This document shows positions 24,268-34,779 of a DNA stretch of 64,000 nt, one piece after another; positions within the stretch are counted from its first letter, which is position 1; each line of letters opens with the position of its first letter. Source of the DNA: Phycomyces blakesleeanus NRRL 1555(-) (Eukaryota; Mucoromycota; Mucoromycetes; Mucorales; Phycomycetaceae); assembly GCF_001638985.1 (NCBI RefSeq), contig NW_017265160.1, forward strand, positions 1 to 64,000, given 5' to 3'. A program made the position numbers and the translations under genes. A model generated the notes under the pieces. The model did no database searches. It had not been told where the DNA came from and saw only the letters and a program-made list of their open reading frames with translations.

Positions 24268-26240
24268 GATGAGATCAGAATTGCTCTCTCTCTCCTTTTT
24301 TCTTTATCCCACGATCATACACTCCAAAAAAGACACTAACAAAAATAGCAAAAGAAAATAAGAAAAGAATCATAATCTTTTACTTCTTTTTATATTTATT
24401 TTTTGTTCTTCTTCTTCTTCTTCTTCTTCTTCTTCTTCGTCTAGTATTATTATTATTATCTCTTTACTGTCACAATCTCAATAGTTCAATGTCGAGAAAA
24501 CCTTGAAATATCACAGAATCACGGGCACACACACACACACACACACTCGCACAAAACACTCGTACAATGCCCGTACAATGTCTGTATCAAATTCGCGCAC
24601 ACTCGCACAAACCCACCGTTATTTCCTATTACCACCAAGCCCTACACCAAAAAAACATACAGCCTACAATCTACATCTACATCTACATCTTTTTCTTTTA
24701 ATTTTTTTTTTTTTTTTTAGAAAAATACCCTTTTTCTTCTGTACCTTTATCTACTAGCAATATCAATAGTATTGATTCTCTCTACATATTCTCCTTTTTC
24801 TACTTTTCATAAAGACAAAAATAAATATATATATATACTCTTTCCAGAAAGTGAATTCGTCATTGGTGTAAAATTAATTCATTGAGGATAAGAACCAAAA
24901 AAAAATTCATGTTGTACGAAATGTAAACTCATCTTTGTCGAAAAACTCGACTCAAGAATATGTTGTTATGAGGGAACAATAGATGAAGCATTATACACTC
25001 TATTCTCTAATCAGAACAAAATGGGCTGAACAGTACGAGAGGGAGGGATACTGATAGTCCTTTTGAGAAACAGAGAAAGACTGGTCATCTATGCATTCTC
25101 AATAAGAAGTACAATCGATTTATTCTTGGATGACCAGATGAGGCACCCAAGACAAGGGCTCCCATAATCTATAGTATCCAGAAAAGCACCTTTTCTTTCT
25201 TTCTGGATTTTCTAAAGAAACCCTGTCACTTATAGCATGACGTGCAACTATTCAAGTCACTATATTTATAATGAAACTAGCAGTTTTAGATTTGTCGAGC
25301 CACGATTGTCACTGCGCATAGAATCTCTTTGAAATATTGTGGCCGTCTACCTTCCCAGTGGTTGTCGACCCCCTAATCGTGGCATAGGTAGTGGCTCGAT
25401 CAGATAGGTTTTATGTTTTGACATGGCGGACGAGTTTACATTTTGTATCAAACATATCAATTTATGGAACACTCGCATACTTTACTTCAACGGTCTGGTA
25501 TCCGTCTTTTTTGATTTTTGTTTTGCATTTGCGTGGTAGCAAACATATTCTCTTCCTTGATCACTCTTTCAAGGCTCTTTCACATATATCTCCCTTTTGG
25601 TCAGGAAGGATGGCCTACAAAGGTAATATATATGTAGCAGTCCTTATATGTTTCCTGCACAAGCTCCCTTTCTCATAAAGCCAAGAAGCCTTCAGATCTG
25701 TCCCATATCTTTGTCAAGTCATGACTGCGGGAGGTGCTCTCTTGGGCTATCATATTTCACTTTAGAAAATACAAAACTCTCAAAAACATCAAATAACAAA
25801 TATAATCCAAAACAAAGGTTGTGACTTCCTCTATTGCTGCAGAGCAATAAAAGCTCACCAATTATCTTAAGCACAAAGCTCTCTACAAACAAACAAGCAA
25901 ACAATAAATAAATAAATCCGTATTTATGTTTTTGGTTGATAGCTTTTGGCTTGTGTACAAACATGATAATCAGCTTTTTAATGTGTAACAAGGTACACAG
26001 CCTATATATATATATATATATATTCATCTGTCTGATCTACCCTGCTTTTCTTCTACTCTGTTCTGGTGTACTGTGCTGTGCTATGCTGTGCTATGCTGTG
26101 CAGTTGTTTTGCCTTGATTAATTATAATATTTTTTTTTTACTATGCCTTACTCTCTTTTGCTCTACTCTACAATTTTCTCTCCTATTTTTTTTTGCCTTT
26201 TTCCTTCTTGCTTGTTTTCTTGTATATAGATATATAAAAG
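24268..26240. other. Intergenic region upstream of the RNase T2 gene
   Basis: Holds CTT repeats near 24411-24439, CA repeats near 24530-24544, a poly-T tract near 24699-24718, two short inverted repeats (25081/25129 and 25295/25391) and GCTGTGCTAT-type repeats at about 26068-26102. The ORF at 25391-25678 has no recognisable domain and overlaps an inverted-repeat arm, so I do not call it a gene. Confidence 0.5.
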
Positions 26241-26769
26241 ATGCAATGGAAATTGTTGATAGGGTTGAGTGGTTGGGGTTTCTGTGGTGCAACTGCAACC
26301 GTCCTACAATCGGTTTTCTCAACACAGCCTGTGTTCGCGTCGTGCACCAATTCTCAGCTGTTATTGAGCTGCACTGAACAGGCATTGAGTTCCAATGACA
26401 GCTGTTGTGTCGAGAACAAATCCGGATTAATTCTGTTGGCGTAAGTTGTAGACAAATGGCCAAAAGACATAATGATAACGATAATACTAGTAAGAGTAAT
26501 ATTTGACCCAACTTATTAATATTAATATATAACACAAAAAATTCTCATTCTTTGTGTTTCTATAGTCAATTTTGGGATATCCATGCCGGTGTATAGTACC
26601 TTTCTCTTTCTTTCCCATATATATATATATATATATGGTTATTCTTATCCTTATTATCTTATTCTTTATTCTAGTATCCTGATCAATGGACTATTCACGG
26701 TCTGTGGACAGACTATTGCACCAATAGTACATGGGTAATAACCACCTCTTCTTTCTCTTGAAGCAATTT

Positions 26770-26800
<31 letters not shown>

Positions 26801-27509
26801 CTTATATATAGTCTTTTTGTTTTGGCGGGGGAATCGTATCTGTAGCCCGAGTTCTGTGACGATTCTCGTGCACACTCCAATATTACGGCAATATTGCAGT
26901 CAAGAGGGAAATACGAGCTGTTGCAGACAATGAACAATGTCTGGCCAAACAGTGAAGGCCTGGTGGACTCGCTCTGGTTTCATGAGTGGAATAAACACGG
27001 AACCTGCATGACCACACTAGAGCCAGGATGTACCAGTAGTGACAAACTAGAGCTTGATTCCTATCAAGGCATTATTGATTATTTTAGTTCGGCTGTCGAT
27101 CTATACAGCCGGTTTCCGGTGTTTCAAGCCCTGGCCCGGCGTAATATTCTTCCCGGAAGAATCTATCAGACTACATTGGTTGCAAGTGCAATTGAAGAAG
27201 AATTGGGAATCTTACCCAATCTTCAATGTGACACTAACGGCACCCTCTCTGAGTTGTGGCTCTACTTTTATGTAAAGGTAACACTTGACAATCTATATCT
27301 ACTATTTTTATATATTATATCTATTCTTTTTTAAAAAAAAATGTGTATTTCTCATTCGTTTTTTTTTTAAAAAATATTATAAGGGTCCCATCAAATACCT
27401 AGAGTTTTATCCTACTCAGCCAGACAGTACAAGCTCATGTAATGTTAGTTTGTACTATCCAAAGAAGTATCCCTCAAACCCATATCCTGTTACAAATGTG
27501 ATTCCCTGA
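26241..27509 (+). CDS. Secreted ribonuclease T2
   Basis: Five exons (26241-26440, 26566-26590, 26675-26734, 26846-27277, 27384-27509) give 280 residues. A hydrophobic N-terminus (LLIGLSGWGFCGATAT) acts as a signal peptide or anchor for entry to the secretory pathway. Both catalytic signatures are complete: CAS I, WTIHGLW, at about 80-86, and CAS II, FHEWNKHGTC, at about 140-149, with the two His, Glu and Lys expected for T2 enzymes that cut single-stranded RNA through 2',3'-cyclic phosphates. Numerous Cys (for example SCTEQ, DSCC, DYC, EFCDD) fit the conserved disulfides. Exon 2 is only 25 bases. The gene is convergent with the methyltransferase gene 1.8 kb downstream. Role: nutrient scavenging or vacuolar/extracellular RNA turnover. 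Confidence 0.95.
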
Positions 27510-29342
27510 TTATCATATATCATTTATATGCAATAATAAAATGGAAAAACCTACAACTGTATATTAATATTATTATCTTGGTTTTTAATCCAAAAAACCA
27601 TCTTACATGAATATTGTATGGTAGACTGCTTACAGGTTGCAAAGTTGGATAAAGAGACAAACATGGCCTACAAAGCTATGTATTTTTAATCTGAACTTAA
27701 AGAAGCCTTTGCCATAAAAAAGTAATGACTGTGATTACTTTTTAATGCATTGTTGCTTTTTTTTATTTCTCTTTTTTTCACAAGGTCTAAAATTATTAAA
27801 TGTCTTTAAAAGAAACATACTTAATAACTATCAAGGCTAGTATTAATAAAATACGAATCAGCGAAGTTGATAAAAGAAAGCAATCTGAGAAAAATTGACA
27901 GAAAAACATCTACATCATGTATAGTTTGGCTGTCAAGATTGCTCGTATGCTCATTAGAGCTTTCGGTAGATTTAGAGAATCCCAAGAAATCTGTCTTCTG
28001 GTTTTTCAAAAGTAGGAATCAAGCATGCCAATGTTAACACAAAGCAGGTTTATACTCTTTGATAAAAAGAATCAATTAAGCAATATACATGCCTTCATCA
28101 ATATTATAGTACTTAGAGAGTAACTTTTTTAAGATAAAAAATGTAAAAGGTATTACATAGAAATAGATATATGTAAACTGTTTAGTAAATTTATAGCTTA
28201 AACTGCTACTAAATATCATAAAAATCGGTACTTCTTCTTTGGATACTTCTTTATGTTTAACGTTTTATTTTGATCAATAGAAACCATAAAATTCCAATAT
28301 AAAACATGATGCATTTGTTGAACCAATCATAAAGAGAATACAACTACCTAAGAAAGGTATAATTGGTATATTTAGAATATTTGATTGGATCAGATGCAAA
28401 ATAATATAAAATTCCATAAATCGTATTTGACAAAAAGTAAAACTAATAGGCTAAAACAGGCATGCTATTGGCTATAAAAGTTACGAGTGCGTAACTCGGT
28501 ACGAGGTCGGAGGTATAAATCCTCCCATTTCCTATAGTGATAGTTGCAACTGACAGATATAGTCAGCCAAGATATATACATGACAGAACAAATATATAGG
28601 TATGAAAATGAAATGAAATGATTTGATCAAAAGATTGTTATTATCATTATTAGTATTAGTATTAATATTAGTAGTATTAGTAGTAGTAATAAAGTGAACA
28701 AAAAAAAAGAAAAAAAAAGAAAAGAAAAATATTGGATATTTGAAATAAAAAGGATAAATTAGAGTGCACCTGTCCGAGTTACTTTTGTTGCACAGTAAGC
28801 AAGGTCGGCATTAAATGAGAATTACAAGCTACACAAAAAATAGAAATGGAAATAGAAATGGAAATAGAAATAGAAATAGAAATAAGAAAAAAAAAGATTC
28901 AGTACAGACATATTACTAATAAAGAATTAAAAAATAAAATAAGGAAAATGAGCAAAGGTAAGGGTAATAGAAGATTAATAATAAGAAAGAAGAATGTGAG
29001 TGAATTAGAGTTGAAGGTGGAGTTAAAAGACCATTACGAAGAAGAAGTAGAAGAAGTAGGAGAAGTAGATATTAAAATCAATAAATAAATTAAAATAGGG
29101 TAAAGGTGGATGTACAAAAGATGGACAGGAAAATAAGCAAGAAAAGCTAGAAGCAAGAAAAAGACAAAGACAGAAACAAGAAACAAAAAACAAAAAACAA
29201 AAAAAAAACACACACACACAAAAGTACAAAGATAGAAAGAAGAAGAAGAGGGTTTCGCCTTGCTTGACTTGACTTGACTTGGTTTGGTTTGGTCTGATTT
29301 GGTCTGATTTGTTCCTTTTGTCTTGTTTTCTTTGATTCATTT
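27510..29342. other. Intergenic between RNase T2 and methyltransferase genes
   Basis: AT-rich DNA with a perfect 10-base hairpin at 27717-27743, a tRNA-like hairpin segment near 28495-28530, an A-rich tract with TAG/TTA repeats at 28636-28735, and AAATAG repeats near 28843-28885. ORFs at 28846-29088 and on the opposite strand are low-complexity (Lys/Glu/Ile) and not supported as genes. Confidence 0.5.
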
Positions 29343-30087
29343 TTAGTCGTTTTCAGAGTAACGGGAATTAATTGAGGCAGTTGATGATGAGGACGACGAA
29401 GACGATGAATATTTCTTTTGGGCATAGGCAAAATGAACATTTTCAAACGTCTTGTATTCATCGGCTTCTCTCCAGCAGGCTTGTAGTCGGCTCTCGTAAT
29501 TCTCGGCGGTTGCCTTTCCAGCAAGACAGATCTGAGGGCGCAAGGCCTGGTAATAAGCTTTCCATGACTGCAGAGTCAATTGGCCAAGCTAGAAAAAGCA
29601 ATAACCAAAACAAAGCAAATAAGTAAATAAATTATAGAGATGCGGTTACATTTATACATCTATACATTTATTGGGTTGGTTTAGATCGACAAAAACCAAA
29701 CCAAGGCAGGTCAGACGAAAACAACAACAACAAAAATATATGTTGTTTTGCTTATATATTTATCTATCTATTTTATTCATTTGTTAAAAGTAACCTACCT
29801 TTCCAGCCCATTGACCACCTGGACAAGAGATAAATTTTGTGGTTGTATTCATTAAACCCCCATGATCGACTAGCTTCTCTTTCAGCCGCTGTCCGGCGCG
29901 AGGATCCATTTGGCAAGAGGCCATGAGATCAAGAAGATGCTGGTTGTATTCTTGTGTGATTGGTCCCACACGGTGCATCTTACTATCGGCCTCGACAAGT
30001 TCAATCCACCCTCCGGGCTTCAGGACACGTACCAACTCGGCAATCAACGGAGCCCATTTTGATTCCTCTACACCCAAAGCAACCCCT

Positions 30088-30146
<59 letters not shown>

Positions 30147-30679
30147 TGATGAGAAAAACAAACAAACAAACAAACAAACAGATATATATTAGTGATGAAA
30201 CTTACCTCATAAATACATAATCAAAGGACCCGCTATTGAATGGTAACCCATGTAATATATTGCAATTGTAGAATTCGCAGTTTGATGGCTTAATGTCTCG
30301 AGGAAACATATTGTTTATGTCAACTCCAACCACAGTCGATTTGGGATATTCTCCTGCGATTTCCATTGTCCAAGAGCCAGGTCCACAACCAACATCAAGC
30401 ACCCGCGCTCCTTTACGCAAAATGTCACTTACTGGGGCAAGATAATTTCTACACAGAGAAAATATATATATATATAAATATGCTGTGCATAAAACATAAC
30501 AAAATGAATGCTTTACCCTTGAATAGCAAACCGAACCATAAAATGCTGAAGATGAAGACGATCAATCTCTTCTTCGTCGCATGGTAATAAATATGAAGAA
30601 CCAAGTGTTTGATGAAATTTACGGCCTGCTATCCAAAGACATGTTTCAGGACTATCAAATGTATTGAATTGGGACTTTC

Positions 30680-30711
<32 letters not shown>

Positions 30712-31220
30712 TTACTGTGTTTGCAGCTAGACCAACTTTCTCTTCTGGGTTGGTGTGTAGAGCAGAGGCTGACTTGATCATCACCTGTTGTTAGAACGTG
30801 TGGTAGGCTGGTGATAGAGGTTAGTGGGTGTACAGATGAGGGTGCCTGGAGAGCAACAGACAACGGACTGGGAGTCTCGCACAGGGTACTGGCCGAAATA
30901 TTGTCGCGAGAAAAAGCACGGAAGGGAAGTAGACGGGCAAAAGCTCTCTTGGAATGATTTGATGATGACGATGCTGTGTTTGTATTCAAAGTTGCATTTG
31001 TGGTTGTGGTCGTTGTTACTGGCGATGGCGATGATTGCTTTCGAATTTTAATTCGACCATCCGATGAGGTTGCTGATATGGTAGGAAGTAGATAATGTCG
31101 TTTATAGGGATCTTGCTTGGCATCTGTGTCTTGCCAGGGAGTGATTGTCTTTGAAATGGTGTCAAAATGCCCAACAGTACTGGCACTACGATGATCGAGA
31201 CGAGAGTGCTGGTTTCCCAT
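29343..31220 (-). CDS. SAM-dependent methyltransferase with N-myristoylation signal
   Basis: Four minus-strand exons (30517-31220, 30206-30448, 29799-30087, 29343-29588) give 493 residues. The protein begins MGNQHSRLD, which fits an N-myristoylation signal (Gly2, Ser6). A low-complexity Ser/Thr/Asn-rich region follows to about residue 185. The catalytic part is a class I Rossmann-fold methyltransferase: a preceding HLQHFMVRFAIQGNYLAPV segment, motif I VLDVGCGPGSWTMEIA at about 251, acidic motif VVGVDI, LPFNSGSFDYVF, then LKPGGWIELVE. This layout resembles a family of fungal methyltransferases of unknown substrate. The C-terminus ends in a Ser run (nine) and a short acidic tail. Because of the lipid signal I infer membrane association. 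The substrate cannot be predicted. Confidence 0.9.
30091..30138. repeat. TA dinucleotide run in a methyltransferase intron
   Basis: About 24 uninterrupted TA units lie immediately inside the intron next to the acceptor of exon 3 of the methyltransferase gene. An AAAC run follows at 30157-30180. Confidence 0.95.
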
Positions 31221-33203
31221 TACTATTATTGTTGTTATTATTATTATTCCTGTTGTTGTTGTTGCTGCTGTTGTTGTTGTTATCGGTGTATGTGTTTGTG
31301 TTTCTTCCTTTCTTTCTTAAAGACGTAAAAGAAATATGACGATATATATATATGTGTGTGTGTTTGTGTGTTTGTGCTTGTGCCTGTGCTTGTACTTGTA
31401 CTTGTACTTGTACTTGTACTTGTACTTGTACTTGTGTAAAAGAATAGTTGATATATGCGATATTATATAGCTAACTTTCTTTATTTCACCCGTTCGATCG
31501 ATCTCGTTCTTTAGCTTTCTTTCCTTTTTTTTTAGGTACTGTCCTGTCGTCTTTATAACAGTTCTGGCTAGAATAAAGAAGCTCAGGATATCATATGGTT
31601 CAAGAAGAACAAGAAGGGGAAAGGGGTTGTATTATGCGTTGTGTCTTTTGGTGCAAATATATATATATATATGTATATATATGTATAGATCTACAATTTT
31701 ATATAAATGTATATTTATATACACAAAAGAATAATGATAGAATAAAAAGAAGAAGAAGAAGTTGACAATGCGCCACTACATATAGTATAATATATATACA
31801 CACACATACACATACATCAGCAAAATAGTACTTTGTAGTCATGGTTTTGTACCACTTGTGTTTTTTTTTTAAAAAATAAATAAATAAATAAATAAATTAG
31901 CCAGGCCTTTTTAAATACATAAAAATAAAAATAAATATAAGAATCCAGCAATTGAACATAGCAACAGCCAGAACTAAACAGGATACTAATTTAATAAATA
32001 AAAAATAATACTGTACTATAGAATTATATTACACGCGGTATTTGTATTAATATATTAATATAAATACATAATTATTCATCCAACCTCAAATATTTCATAT
32101 AGCAATAATGGTCTGGCTAATTGATAATTAAGCCTCAATACCAAAAGGACAATAATAGTAGTATTATAGAGAGTAGGCTACACTCACCACATGAAAGGCT
32201 TTACTCACCGACATTGGGTAGGCTTGCCTTATCAAGGAATACTGCGCCAGAATTATTATTATTACCATTATTATTTGTCTGTCAATATATCTAATACGAT
32301 AATTAAAGAGCAACATCGCCAAAGAGCTTGATATATATATATGTGTGTGTGTAATTGTAGATAGCTATAGATAGATAGAGCGAGAATCATTTGTCTTCAT
32401 TTCGTATTTAATAATAGCCATTAAAGAACCACACAATGCTTTATCTTCTTCTGTTCATGTGTATGTATGCTGAGAAGTGTTAGCTGTCTTAATGTGTATA
32501 TATTTGTAAATTAAATTATACCAGTAGTAATAATTGTCATCATTTATTTAGCTAATGTTGAACAGTTCCTCATTCTCACTATAGATATCCAAGTGTGTAT
32601 ATATACTAATGTCTTTCTTTCTTTCCTTCTTCTATTGCAAGTTTATCAGGGAGTGCCAAGGCTATATACAGTTGCGATTCGTATGTACCAAGTTCGTTTA
32701 TATTATATGTGTGTGTGTATGTATATATGTGTGTATGTGTAACACAGCTGCCATTTCCTCAAGAGGATAAGGCCAATAAAATATTTTCCTAATGCGTCTG
32801 GGTCTATTATAATTATTTATAAAGCAAGACATTCAAGATATTTTATACCGAGATTTCGGAATTGTTTTTCTTTCTTTCTTCCTCTTCCTCTTCTTCTACT
32901 TCTTCCTCGTTATATATATATATATATTGTCAATAGAGAGCGTTTTTTTATTAATAATCACTTATATGTATATATAGACAAGACCTCAAAGCATATAAAG
33001 AATAGGATGCGGCTTAATAAAATATCTCAATGCTGCAAATACAGCTTCTAGTAAATATACATAAATAGTTGCTGGATTTCTTAATTAAATAATGAAATGG
33101 TAGTGCTGCGAGTGAATAGTAGAATAAGATATAAAGTTATCCAGATTGAAATGCAAGATATACTTTTAACTTATTGATTCAATAAGACTAATATTTATAT
33201 ATA
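31221..33203. other. Gene-free region upstream of the methyltransferase gene
   Basis: Contains GTT repeats, an eight-unit CTTGTA tandem repeat at about 31389-31436, TA runs and several TG/TATG microsatellites (32340, 32705-32735). No coding potential is seen. The part next to 31220 should hold the methyltransferase promoter. Confidence 0.55.
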
Positions 33204-34779
33204 TCATCTTTGGCAAAAAAAAACAAGATCATCCATTTCTTTTGCTTCATCGTAGCACGGGTCAGAAAAAAGGAATCGTTGGATAACCAGTGCAAGGGTT
33301 GGCAGGGGGGCAGGTTGTTTCAAAGTACTACCGGTAGATATAACAGAAGTTTCAATTTTTAAGGCACTTTCACAAGCAAAGTTCTTAAGAGAGATCAAAT
33401 GTGTGAGGATTCTGGGGAGAAGGGTAATCTGATCCAAATTTCCAAAGAGTTTCAACTTGGCAACACTGATCATTCTATAAACCTTGGGTGAAACGAGATC
33501 CATGACATAGGTGTGCAAATTGTTGCCTTCACGGTGGATGCCACACACCTTTGGTTCAACAACACCGCTTGAAATCAGGTTGTTCATAGTAAATTTCGTT
33601 TGCTTAGCAAGCTTTACCAAGTCAGATTCCACATACGAATTTTGATCGACATGTTTGAATTCGGAAATCGATATAATATGCTTCACGCTACCGGAAAGGT
33701 TGTAAACCAAAAAGTCTGGTTTGTATGCTTTGGAATCACTGCTCATCAATTGACTATTAGCCCATTTCATGCTCAACAAGGGATCAGACCCAAATACAGT
33801 GACCAACAACGGCGAAAGATAATTATGTACATAGCTGTCTTCGATCGAGCAACCCGGTGGGCCATTAATAAATATGGGGAGAATATATATCAGGACTTGA
33901 GCTGTGTGGATATCCAATATATCGTCTGATTCGCAGCCATCACTAAGCATTTTTCCCGATAATTTTAAAGATGAAAGCCCGTCTGACGGAGGAGATGCTT
34001 CAATATCCATGCACCAGTCGTGGCATTGAATACCTCTTGGGGGAGTATATGCTCCAAGTGATAAAGACGGCTAAATTGTATTGTGGATTGCGAGGGTGAA
34101 GTATTTATTGGCAGAAAAGACAACGTTCTTCTCAAAGAGGTACATGTTATTTAAAACAAGAAGGCGAATATCAGAGAGTTGGGCTGGATTCGTCTGATCA
34201 ATCATTTGCATTGTTACATTTTTTAGATTGGAACACAAATCTGAAATATAATGGCTGTTTAGCATCTATTTTGTGCCGTTGGCTGGATCTTCCTTCAATT
34301 TGGTAGAGTCTTCCCGAGAGTAAAGGATGTAATCATTGGTGTGTCTGGGATGGTGATCGATGGATAATTCAGAGGAAATTCTTGTTTCATATTCGTCACT
34401 GTCATATTTCCCATTCATCATTTAATTGTGATTGTGGTAGTTGTGCTTGAGTAGGGGCCAATAGCCCGGTTCCAATAGCATTGACTGTGGAAAAGCCTTT
34501 AGCTGAAATATTAAACGTGATTTTGGAGGGACTTTCTTTATTTGTGCCTATTAAACGGTCTATCTCTGTTTTTACGTCTTCTGGTATATTGCCTGTGTTT
34601 TTTGGGGTTTTCATCATGTTTAAATATGCGTTTTTCATTTTGTTTGCGTTTGGCTTTATTGGCTTATTCTTAATAAATGCAGCCTCAAATTCAGGATAGG
34701 ACCATTCGCTAACAGGATGCTCTGAAAAATATTTTTTGACAGGATCATTCTTTTGATTGTCCAATTTAAAGTATTCCAT
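33204..34779 (-). pseudogene. Broken gene with PD-(D/E)XK-like motif, unknown family
   Basis: The minus strand carries a gene-like series of frames. A 125-codon N-terminal frame (34779-34402) begins MEYFKLDNQKND and contains SEWSYPEFEAAF and NAKMKNAYLN-like text. The next frame follows after a shift near 34402-34430 and runs to 33204, but is broken by TAG near 34264-34266 and 34071-34073. The longest open part (34010-33204, 268 codons) includes KPDFLVYNLSG followed about 10 residues later by ISEFK. That spacing fits the PD...(D/E)xK core of restriction-endonuclease-fold proteins. Such lineage-specific hypothetical proteins are abundant in Mucoromycota. Either the gene is inactivated, or unusual introns remove the stops. 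I favour a pseudogene. Confidence 0.55.

Noticed and set aside
28460..28540. tRNA-like segment with GGAGG-TATAAAT-CCTCC arm
   Set aside because: The T-arm-like hairpin is good, but no acceptor stem or proper A box could be paired around it, so a tRNA gene is not supported.
28846..29340. Lys/Glu/Ile ORF and opposite Phe/Ser/Cys ORFs
   Set aside because: Low-complexity A-rich DNA with simple repeats; no domain or splice structure.
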